The position numbers and the translations under genes were made by a program. From the NCBI GenBank assembly GCA_030430105.1, contig JAUIFW010000054.1, positions 1 through 6,848 on the forward strand: 6,848 nucleotides of DNA, given 5' to 3'. Origin of the DNA: a bacterium (lineage in GTDB: Bacteria; Patescibacteria; Gracilibacteria; 1-14-2-50-48-13). The notes under the pieces are model-generated. The model searched no databases. It was not told the origin of the DNA and was given only the letters and a program-made list of their open reading frames with translations. Below, in pieces: positions 1 to 5,541 of the stretch (position 1 is its first letter; each line of letters opens with the position of its first letter).

Positions 1-372
1 ACAGGAAATGGAAGTCTTAGAGTGGTGCTTGGGAGCTGCGGTGATCGTGATAAGGGGAAACGACCAATTATGGGTGCTTTGGCTACGAAATATGCGGATA
101 TGGCGTATTTTACCAATGAGGAGCCCTATACGGAGGATCCAGCAAAGATTATAGATATGATCGTGGAAGGTGCGGTGAAGGCAAAACATACAAACTTCAA
201 GCGTATCGACGACCGAGCTGAAGCTATCAAAGCCGCAATCTTGGAGGCGCAGAAGGGTGACGTTGTACTCATCACAGGTATGGGAGATCAGACGAGTATG
301 GTGGTAGGGGATAAGAAAATACCTTGGAGCGACCGTGAGGTAGCGATGACTGCCCTAAACTCCAGCACGTAG
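1..372 (+). CDS. murE: MurE-type Mur ligase, 3' end (partial)
   Basis: This is the last 123 residues of a UDP-MurNAc-peptide ligase. The frame is open to the left edge, so the true start lies outside. MurE adds the third amino acid of the peptidoglycan stem peptide in an ATP-dependent cytoplasmic reaction. Only the C-terminal ligase domain is visible. GDRDKGKRPIMG (residues 14-25) matches the same stretch of E. coli MurE almost exactly, followed by TNEEPYTEDP (38-47), DVVLITGMG and the tail KKIPWSDREV. The position of the DAP-recognition motif DNPR reads EEPY here, and the GKGHE loop reads GMGDQ, so the amino acid added cannot be assumed to be meso-DAP. The gene ends in TAG and is followed by a heptamer repeat and a possible terminator. 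The family call is firm; the MurE specificity is inferred from similarity. Confidence 0.9.
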   Translation, partial: TGNGSLRVVLGSCGDRDKGKRPIMGALATKYADMAYFTNEEPYTEDPAKIIDMIVEGAVKAKHTNFKRIDDRAEAIKAAILEAQKGDVVLITGMGDQTSMVVGDKKIPWSDREVAMTALNSST

Positions 373-403
373 GCCTTGGCACTTTGAGACAATTTACACC
401 TGG

Positions 404-445
404 GACCTAAGACCTAAGACCTAAGACCTAAGACCTAAGACCTAA
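404..445. repeat. Heptanucleotide tandem repeat, (GACCTAA)x6
   Basis: Six perfect head-to-tail copies of GACCTAA lie between the murE stop and hisS. The preceding heptamer (397-403, CACCTGG) matches at four of seven positions and may be a decayed copy. Because seven is not a multiple of three and the unit contains TAA, the array places a stop in all three plus-strand frames. Read on the other strand the unit is TTAGGTC, which also closes every frame. Perfect copies suggest recent expansion by strand slippage. The array sits 32 bp after murE and 70 bp before hisS, so copy-number change would alter spacing but no protein. Confidence 0.97.
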
Positions 446-448
446 AAT

Positions 449-478
449 GTCCGTCCCATTGCCCCACGGACGCCTTTT
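449..478 (+). terminator. Candidate intrinsic terminator after murE
   Basis: GTCCGT (449-454) pairs perfectly with ACGGAC (466-471) around an 11-nt loop, followed by GCC and four T. The stem is short and the T tract is weak and interrupted, so it may be a weak terminator or an attenuator ahead of hisS. It starts four bases after the heptamer array. Confidence 0.45.
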
Positions 479-515
479 CTGTACACTTATCCCGTTTTAC
501 ATCTTGTTTCACACT

Positions 516-1814
516 ATGAAACTTTCCAAGGACCCATACAAGGGTACACGTGATCTTTATCCAGAAGATTACTTTGTACAGCGGCATATATTTTCTGTGT
601 GGTCTAAGGTAGCCCATCGATTTGGGTTTCAATATTATGATGCTCCTCTTCTCGAGGAGACAGCTTTGTATGCGGCGAAATCAGGTGAGGAGATAGTAGG
701 TGAGCAAACCTATAGTTTTGAGGATAGGGGAGGGAGGAACGTGACCATTCGTCCTGAGATGACACCTAGTTTTGCGCGCTTAGTAGCTAAGCAGAGAAGG
801 GAACTAGCCTACCCTGTTCGATGGTTCTCTTATCCAAATATGTATCGCTATGAAAAGCCACAGCGAGGGCGTCTTCGTGAACACTGGCAGCTCAATGTGG
901 ATATAGCTGGAGCTGAATCTTTACGTGCTGAACGTGAGCTTATTGAGCTTTCTTGTTCTATTATGAAGGAGTTTGGTGCGACGGACGCTATGTTTGAGGT
1001 GCGCTTGAGTTCTCGAAGGTTGATCAATGGCTTGTTTGAAGATCTTTTGAGAGTATCTGAGGAGTCTGCGTATAGGCTTTCTAAGTTGATGGATAAGAAG
1101 AACAAGATGCCTGCCAAGGAATTTTGGGCTGGTATCGCAGAACATTTGAATGAGGAGCAGACAAATTATTTTCGTACTTATATAGAGGCTACTTCTATGG
1201 AGGATTTAGCGTCTCTTCCGGGCGGATTTCTCGAGGATAATGCAGGGGCAAAGGAGCTACGAGAGCTCTTTGCGCTACTAGAGGATGCTGGGGTGCACAA
1301 TGTGTGTTTTGATCCAACGCTTATGCGAGGATTTGATTACTACACCGGCGTTATTTTCGAAATATTTGATCTTCATCCAGATAATAATCGGTCACTTTTT
1401 GGAGGAGGTCGCTACGATGATTTGGTGAGTATCTTTGGTGTAGAGCCAGTAACTTGTGTTGGTTTTGGTATGGGTGATGTGACGATTCGTGACTTTATGG
1501 ATACACATGGTTTACTTCCTGCATACACGCCAAACGCTCATGTGTATCTCTGTATACAGGATGATAACTGTGCTGGCTTTGCGCACGAGCTTGCGAAGGA
1601 GCTTCGAAGCGCTGGTGTATGTGTGCTTGAGGAACTTGATATGCGTAAGGTGAAAGTACAGATGAAGACGGCAGATAAGCTTCAGGTGCCCTATGTTATC
1701 TGTATTGGGGAAAAGGAGAGAGAGACCAACTTCTTTGAACTCAAGAATATGCAGACAGGAGCGACCTTCCCTCTTGGAAGAGAGATGATTGTGGGGCATG
1801 TTTTAGGTGCTTGA
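516..1814 (+). CDS. hisS: Histidyl-tRNA synthetase
   Basis: HisRS is a cytoplasmic class II synthetase, normally a dimer, that charges tRNA-His with histidine via histidyl-adenylate. The 432-aa product has the normal family length and all hallmarks: KGTRDLYP near the N-terminus (9-16), motif 2 with YRYEKPQRGRLREHWQ (110-125), the histidine-specific HisA box RGFDYYTG (271-278), LFGGGRYDDLV (294-304), motif 3 GFGMGDV (316-322), and an anticodon-binding domain from about 340 to the end. The start at 516 is chosen because KDPYKGTRD follows at once, as in homologues. An in-frame ATG at 447 would add 23 unrelated residues encoded by the hairpin region. No Shine-Dalgarno precedes the ATG. A weak promoter candidate is TTGCCC (459-464), 17 nt, TACACT (482-487). 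The gene ends in TGA and is followed by a strong terminator. Confidence 0.97.
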   Translation: MKLSKDPYKGTRDLYPEDYFVQRHIFSVWSKVAHRFGFQYYDAPLLEETALYAAKSGEEIVGEQTYSFEDRGGRNVTIRPEMTPSFARLVAKQRRELAYPVRWFSYPNMYRYEKPQRGRLREHWQLNVDIAGAESLRAERELIELSCSIMKEFGATDAMFEVRLSSRRLINGLFEDLLRVSEESAYRLSKLMDKKNKMPAKEFWAGIAEHLNEEQTNYFRTYIEATSMEDLASLPGGFLEDNAGAKELRELFALLEDAGVHNVCFDPTLMRGFDYYTGVIFEIFDLHPDNNRSLFGGGRYDDLVSIFGVEPVTCVGFGMGDVTIRDFMDTHGLLPAYTPNAHVYLCIQDDNCAGFAHELAKELRSAGVCVLEELDMRKVKVQMKTADKLQVPYVICIGEKERETNFFELKNMQTGATFPLGREMIVGHVLGA

Positions 1815-1841
1815 CATGTTTTAAAAATATTATAAATAAAG

Positions 1842-1875
1842 TGAGGTAGGGGATTCGATCCTTGCCTCATTTTTT
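1842..1875 (+). terminator. Intrinsic terminator of hisS
   Basis: A stem of about 11 pairs runs from TGAGGTAGGGG (1842-1852) to TCCTTGCCTCA (1859-1869), including G-U pairs, with a 6-nt loop (1853-1858) and six T (1870-1875). It lies 27 bp after the hisS stop, the usual place for a Rho-independent terminator. Confidence 0.85.
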
Positions 1876-1994
1876 ATATATGGTTAGGGGGGTTATGGCT
1901 CTTCCCTTGGCAATAGTATTGTGTAGTGTGCAAGTATTTGGGAGGGTAGACTAGGGAGTTGAAGGTTTATTAGTTTGACTATGTATACGTTAGC

Positions 1995-2026
1995 TGTTTG
2001 AACTTTTCAGGATGAAGTGTTTGAAC
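1995..2026. repeat. 9-bp direct repeat TGTTTGAAC flanking a possible start
   Basis: TGTTTGAAC occurs at 1995-2003 and again at 2018-2026, 23 bp apart start to start, about two helical turns. The ATG of the doubtful small ORF (2012) lies between the copies. Same-face spacing would suit a dimeric DNA-binding protein, but a 9-bp repeat at short range can also arise by chance. Confidence 0.3.
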
Positions 2027-2143
2027 GGTACAAGTATGCAAAAATGCTCAGATGCTAAATGTATGGGAAATTGCAGTAAAATGGCTATTTTAAGGGATTT
2101 TGGGGAGGTGCTGTATATCCTTAGATCAGGGCTACCTACCTAA
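2012..2143 (+). CDS. Doubtful small ORF, 43 aa, four cysteines
   Basis: An ATG-initiated frame of 43 codons ends in TAA. The product is basic and has four Cys in the first half (C3, C12, C17, C21), three of them in KCSDAKCMGNCSK, then a mixed hydrophobic tail ending LRSGLPT. The spacing of the last three (CX4CX3C) could bind a metal, but no family is recognised. An in-frame TAG at 1991-1993 limits upstream extension. There is no proper Shine-Dalgarno; AGG abuts the ATG. I see no convincing promoter. A frame this long is not rare by chance in 400 bp, so the case rests only on the cysteine pattern and on the emptiness of the region. Confidence 0.2.
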   Translation: MKCLNGTSMQKCSDAKCMGNCSKMAILRDFGEVLYILRSGLPT

Positions 2144-2157
2144 TATTTGAGTATATA

Positions 2158-2185
2158 ACTTTACACAAGATACATTGTATAAAGT
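2158..2185. repeat. Imperfect inverted repeat, 11-bp arms
   Basis: ACTTTACACAA (2158-2168) and TTGTATAAAGT (2175-2185) are complementary at 10 of 11 positions around a 6-nt centre. No T tract follows, so it is not a normal terminator. It could be an operator dyad or an RNA hairpin. AT-rich dyads of this quality also occur by chance. Confidence 0.4.
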
Positions 2186-2280
2186 ATTATGAATTACGAA
2201 TCCCCCTGCTCTCAGTCTCTCAAAATACTAAGTTTGCTGTGAACATGTATATCGTTCTCCCCCTTCTTCTTACTTTTGTA

Positions 2281-2309
2281 TAAAAAAAGACTCACCCTTT
2301 TGTGAGTCT
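2281..2309 (-). terminator. Intrinsic terminator overlapping a stop codon
   Basis: Read on the minus strand, a perfect 8-bp stem (2309-2302 with 2295-2288, core GACTCAC/GTGAGTC) closes a 6-nt loop and is followed by a run of seven T. The first stem bases are also part of the TAG stop (2310-2308) of the 80-aa membrane-protein gene, so translation ends inside the terminator. This is good evidence that the small gene is really transcribed leftward. Confidence 0.88.
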
Positions 2310-2550
2310 ATTCATATAATTTTGATTTGATCCATAGTTCAAATCTTTCTGTTGTATGTATCATGTATTTAAAACATACAACCATGAGTCCAAAAACTAC
2401 GGCTATTGCTATAGCGAGGTTGCTGAGCTCATAGATCTTGGCACCAGCGACGGCTATAAGACCTCCCTGTATGATTCCAAGCAGTCTGGCCATGCCTGTG
2501 CCCATACATTGAATGTGTTTGTTTTGCTGTATATCTTGTGGTTTATTCAA
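2308..2550 (-). CDS. Small two-helix membrane protein, 80 aa
   Basis: I do not recognise the family. The start is taken as TTG at 2550 because GGAGG lies 6 nt upstream, the best ribosome binding site in the window; an ATG at 2607 would add 19 polar residues and overlap the promoter region. The product has a polar N-terminus (1-20), a hydrophobic stretch LLGIIQGGLIAVAGAKIY (23-40), a second one SNLAIAIAVVFGLMVVCF (43-60), and a charged C-terminal tail with KYMIHTTERFELWIKSK. Two helices with a tight turn suggest a hairpin in the inner membrane with both ends on the same side. It is transcribed away from the 94-aa membrane gene and has its own terminator, so it is a single-gene unit. Function unknown. 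Confidence 0.75.
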   Translation of the reverse strand: MNKPQDIQQNKHIQCMGTGMARLLGIIQGGLIAVAGAKIYELSNLAIAIAVVFGLMVVCFKYMIHTTERFELWIKSKLYE

Positions 2551-2556
2551 TAGATA

Positions 2557-2561
2557 CCTCC
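2557..2561 (-). promoter_or_regulatory. Strong Shine-Dalgarno that fixes a TTG start
   Basis: On the minus strand GGAGG (2561-2557) is followed by 6 nt and TTG (2550-2548). No other gene start in the window has a comparable site, so it decides the start of the 80-aa protein. Confidence 0.8.
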
Positions 2562-2579
2562 GTGTGTTTTGTGTATCAA

Positions 2580-2607
2580 AGTATCTATATTTTTCTGTAT
2601 TTTGCAA
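2580..2607 (-). promoter_or_regulatory. Candidate promoter of the 80-aa membrane gene
   Basis: On the minus strand TTGCAA (2607-2602), a 16-nt spacer and GATACT (2585-2580) match a sigma-70-like promoter at 4/6 and 4/6. The predicted start near 2573 leaves a short leader containing the GGAGG site. The -35 box is the same palindromic hexamer used by the plus-strand promoter. Confidence 0.4.
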
Positions 2608-2630
2608 ATTTTAAAATATTGTGGTATAAT
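2602..2630 (+). promoter_or_regulatory. Extended -10 promoter of the 94-aa gene
   Basis: TTGCAA (2602-2607), a 17-nt spacer and a perfect TATAAT (2625-2630) preceded by TGG, an extended -10. The expected transcription start, about seven bases after the -10, falls on the A of the ATG at 2637, so the mRNA should be leaderless. This is the best promoter in the window. Confidence 0.82.
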
Positions 2631-2636
2631 ATAAAG

Positions 2637-2921
2637 ATGGCTAACCCGTACCACATGGCAAAAACAACCACAAAAACCACGAAAACAGTAAAAAAGACTG
2701 ATAAAAAACCGTTTCCACTTGGTTTGCCCAAGGGATCTATACGGTCTCTTATCACGGTATCAACCTTGTTTGTATACTTTGTTGCTGTATTTCTCCAGAT
2801 GATCATGGGAAAGATTGTTCCTGAATCACTGAACTCTATAGTGATCACTGTCGTCGCATTTTACTTTGGTGTACGAAGTGCTGAGACGAGACTACTTGAG
2901 GATACGTCTAAGAAATTATAA
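2637..2921 (+). CDS. Small membrane protein with LPKGSIR and FYFGVRSAE motifs, 94 aa
   Basis: The N-terminus is rich in Lys and Thr (8-24) and should stay in the cytoplasm. It is followed by LGLPKGSIRSLI (28-39), a helix SLITVSTLFVYFVAVFLQMI (37-56), VPESLNS (61-67), a second helix IVITVVAFYFGV (68-79) and RSAETR. From memory the pattern LPKGS-R-(helix)-VP-(helix)-FYFG-RS recurs in small bacterial membrane proteins of unknown function; I cannot name the family. The start at 2637 is chosen because TATAAT ends 6 nt upstream. ATG 2655 is a second option, and an upstream in-frame ATG at 2538 would run through the promoter. Its stop lies 10 bp from the stop of the convergent SLH gene, with no clear terminator between them. 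Confidence 0.85.
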   Translation: MANPYHMAKTTTKTTKTVKKTDKKPFPLGLPKGSIRSLITVSTLFVYFVAVFLQMIMGKIVPESLNSIVITVVAFYFGVRSAETRLLEDTSKKL

Positions 2922-2931
2922 CGGCCAGGAC

Positions 2932-5541
2932 CTATTGGCTTAGTACCTTTGCTTGTATTGCCTTATCAATGAGTGCCGTTGCTTCGGCACGTGTAATGAA
3001 CTCTCCGGGGTTCATTTTTTTTCCATCTATCGTGGTGACACCCTCTATAATGCCGCTTCTGAAGGCATCTCGTACGTAAGGGTAAAACCAGTCGGTAAGG
3101 TTAACATCTGGGAAGGCCAGCTCTTCCTGATTGATGGTAGGTAACTCCCCTATTGCCTTTGTGATGATCTTTAAAGCCTCTGCCCTATTGATGGGATCAT
3201 CGGGACGCATGGTGATGTTGGTCTCTGAATCATCACCACTCATGATGTAGTACGCCACAAGTCCTAGAAGTTCTGATGCATAGGTGTGACTAGGTGGTAG
3301 GTCTACAAAGGTATCCGTACTGCTTTTGTAGCTTCCTGTTGGAAATCTGAGCGTTTTGTGTATCAGGTGTGCGAGCTCTCCCCTGCTGATGTATACATGT
3401 GGTTCAAATACTTTGGTGGGTAGGTCAAAGAAACCAAATCGATCAAAATATCGCATACGTTTGCTGTACCACTCATCAGCGGCTGTGGTTGGGATAGCTG
3501 CGCCTAAATCCACAAGGCGAAGCTCGTAGAGGCTTTGTGGAAATAGTAGCGTGTAGGCGACGCCGTTCTCACAGTATGTGGTGATAGGTGTAAACTCTCC
3601 ATTGATCTTCATCTGAAACTGCAGTGTGTCGCAGGAACTTCTTGGAGGAGTATTGAGGAAGATGAAGCCTTCTTCCCTATAGAGTTTGGTAAGATAGGTG
3701 ATGGGAATATGTAGTCTGTAACTGTCAGAATCACTAAAGTATTGGATTTTGAAAGGAATGGTTGCCGTATCTAGTGTGCCATTTGCATGATCCTTCTCTA
3801 GAAAAAAGGAGAAGGTGTTGTTGATGAAGACAAGGGTCTCTGCTGTGAGGTTGCTTGTAGGTGCCTTGCTACTGCTTCTTGTCATAGTTCCTGTACCCTC
3901 TAGTCCTCCTGTGGATGTGGTGTAGTCAAAATCAAGTAATTGATCGGATTCAGATGTGTGAGAATCCATATAACAGGTGGCTGCGGTACAGTATGAAACC
4001 GTTACCTGCAGAGGATCCTTTTGTGATTGTTCTACAAAGAAGTTGGCTACGGTGACATCGGTGTCTGTGAGGACACTATTTGCAATTTCTTCCTTGGAAA
4101 ACTTGCTTTGTTCGTAGCTTACTTCACCAAACTCTTTAAATGCGATGGTGTCTTGAAGTAGACCAATATCTGTTGGAGACAGCTCAGTTCTACTTCCTGC
4201 ATATTGGGATATGGACTCTACTTGAAAGGTAGTATTTCCTCCGTTCCAGTGCAGAGCTGAGCCATGTGGGTTTGCTTCTAGTATGCTTTCCTCTGTAGGG
4301 ACTGGAATGTAGTTGTTGTTTGCTGCGGTGATATAGTACGCTCCTGGCTTGAGGTCGGCTCTGGTTTCTCCATCGATGAGCCTGAGTATGTTGCTATCGT
4401 TTGTCCAAGGGTTTTCTGCATATTGGGTAATTGCTTGGCCTGTATATGCATCATGAAATGTGAGTGTTCCTGCGGCTTTTGCGACAAAGGAATCTTGAAA
4501 CTCGAAAGCAAATCTACTGAGACCTCGAAAGAGTGGAATAGTCTGTCGGTTTAGTAGTGTTCCTGAGGAATCCTCTATGCTCACTTCTAGTACATAGAGA
4601 AGGTTACTGGTAGAAGGAGGAGTAATTGATATGGTTGTTTCTTCACTGCTAATGCTGTGTACTTCCCTGTTTTTCCATGTGTCTCCTCTATTGGTCGACC
4701 ACCTTGTGATGATAGAGCCACTACTCTGATCTGTGGATACGGTGAATGTGCTGGGCACCTCTGCTCGAGCAAAATCTCCCGCAACGATACCATCAAGGGA
4801 TAGGCTTGCCTCAGGCTTTTGCGCATCAAAGTTAAATGGTCGTATGCGACCGTCTAATGTAAATCCATGCTGGTTTTTTGCATCAACATTAATATAGATA
4901 TCTGTGGTACTTGGGATGTCCGCGCCTATGAGAGTGTAGCCATAGTTGCTCGCAGCGATGGTGCTTGTCAAGCTTGTTGGGATGGTGAGTGCTCCGTTGT
5001 AGGTGTTTATCTTTACGGAATTTTTATCTATTCCTCCGACTTCGTCTTCTACGTAAAACCAAACTTTCTCTCCTGTGAAGTAAGTGCCTCTATCACTTTC
5101 AGAGAGGTAACTCCTTGTTGGTTCTGATTGCTCAAAACTGCGTGTGAGAGGGACAAATACTGGCTTTGACCAGAGTGTCCCACCACATTTGTAGGTGGCA
5201 AATAAGGCATAGGCAGCACCTGCCTCTTCTTCTCCTAGACTGGTATCGAGATAGGTCTCGGTGTTGCCTAAGACGGATGTTATGCGTGTGAAGGTAGTGT
5301 CTGCGGTCTTTCGATAGATTTCAGTCTGCGTAGGTGAAAACTCCATGGAATTTTTCCACAGTAAGCGTACTGCCCTGGATCCATCCTCCTTGTAGACTTC
5401 GAGGCCATGAAGATTATTGGGTTTGTCGACGGTTCGAAGTGCAGGACAGTCGTTTTGTGCGAAGGCTTCGAAAGGGATGAATATACTCAGCCCAGCTAGT
5501 GCACAGAAAAGAAAGGCGATTCGATGAAGATATTGCTTCAT
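2932..5541 (-). CDS. Secreted multidomain surface protein with C-terminal SLH repeats
   Basis: This 869-aa protein begins with a Sec signal peptide: KQYLHR, a hydrophobic core (8-24) and a likely cut after AFA at 28. Residues 32-132 look like a fibronectin type III domain. Several beta-rich Ig-like segments follow (about 150-345). The stretch at 350-412 ends in LKPGAYYITAANNNY and resembles a carboxypeptidase-regulatory-type fold. The middle part (415-680) is Ser/Thr-rich and unrecognised. Three SLH units close the protein: a divergent one (690-735), then FVDLPPSHTYA to PINRAEALKII (745-793) and FPDVNLTDWFYPYVRDAF to ITRAEATALI (810-858). SLH repeats usually anchor proteins to cell-wall polysaccharide. 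The mature part has six Cys (32, 119, 518, 523, 637, 657), which fits disulfides outside the cell. It follows the HtpX-like gene with a TAATG overlap. The ligand or partner is unknown. Confidence 0.92.
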   Translation of the reverse strand: MKQYLHRIAFLFCALAGLSIFIPFEAFAQNDCPALRTVDKPNNLHGLEVYKEDGSRAVRLLWKNSMEFSPTQTEIYRKTADTTFTRITSVLGNTETYLDTSLGEEEAGAAYALFATYKCGGTLWSKPVFVPLTRSFEQSEPTRSYLSESDRGTYFTGEKVWFYVEDEVGGIDKNSVKINTYNGALTIPTSLTSTIAASNYGYTLIGADIPSTTDIYINVDAKNQHGFTLDGRIRPFNFDAQKPEASLSLDGIVAGDFARAEVPSTFTVSTDQSSGSIITRWSTNRGDTWKNREVHSISSEETTISITPPSTSNLLYVLEVSIEDSSGTLLNRQTIPLFRGLSRFAFEFQDSFVAKAAGTLTFHDAYTGQAITQYAENPWTNDSNILRLIDGETRADLKPGAYYITAANNNYIPVPTEESILEANPHGSALHWNGGNTTFQVESISQYAGSRTELSPTDIGLLQDTIAFKEFGEVSYEQSKFSKEEIANSVLTDTDVTVANFFVEQSQKDPLQVTVSYCTAATCYMDSHTSESDQLLDFDYTTSTGGLEGTGTMTRSSSKAPTSNLTAETLVFINNTFSFFLEKDHANGTLDTATIPFKIQYFSDSDSYRLHIPITYLTKLYREEGFIFLNTPPRSSCDTLQFQMKINGEFTPITTYCENGVAYTLLFPQSLYELRLVDLGAAIPTTAADEWYSKRMRYFDRFGFFDLPTKVFEPHVYISRGELAHLIHKTLRFPTGSYKSSTDTFVDLPPSHTYASELLGLVAYYIMSGDDSETNITMRPDDPINRAEALKIITKAIGELPTINQEELAFPDVNLTDWFYPYVRDAFRSGIIEGVTTIDGKKMNPGEFITRAEATALIDKAIQAKVLSQ

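Larger units (their letters stand above)
1877..2280. other. Long intergenic region with no recognised gene
   Basis: About 400 bp of AT-rich sequence lies between two terminators that face each other, the hisS terminator and the one ending the minus-strand gene to the right. I see no tRNA, no SRP RNA core (GGAAGGAAGCAGCC is absent), no RNase P or tmRNA motif and no long ORF on either strand. It does hold a doubtful small ORF (2012-2143), a 9-bp direct repeat around that ORF's ATG and an imperfect inverted repeat at 2158-2185, listed separately. It is either a spacer, the remains of a lost gene, or home to an unrecognised small RNA. Confidence 0.6.

Noticed and set aside
447..515. N-terminal extension of hisS from an earlier ATG
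   Set aside because: The 23 extra residues have no HisRS character, are encoded by the hairpin candidate, and normal HisRS proteins start just before the KGTRD block.
848..1145. Minus-strand open frames inside hisS
   Set aside because: They are antisense shadows of a well-conserved gene and show no family features.
1812..1814. UGA recoded as glycine (genetic code 25)
   Set aside because: The hisS UGA comes at the normal protein end and just before a terminator; no gene in the window needs UGA readthrough.
1877..2280. Known structural RNA (SRP RNA, RNase P, tmRNA or tRNA)
   Set aside because: None of the conserved core motifs or a cloverleaf could be found by eye on either strand; a covariance-model search would settle it.
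2551..2607. ATG start adding 19 residues to the 80-aa membrane protein
   Set aside because: It overlaps the promoter region, adds only polar sequence, and has no ribosome site, while GGAGG fits the TTG at 2550 very well.
2538..2636. Upstream ATG extending the 94-aa membrane protein
   Set aside because: The extension would be translated through a perfect extended -10 promoter, which makes the ATG at 2637 much more likely.
2840..2850. Perfect palindrome AGTGATCACT in the 94-aa gene
   Set aside because: It lies within the second helix coding region, and a 10-bp palindrome is expected by chance in several kilobases.
4278..5127. Open frames in other phases inside the SLH gene, on both strands
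   Set aside because: Low-complexity translations with no motif; the frame with the signal peptide and SLH repeats explains this region.
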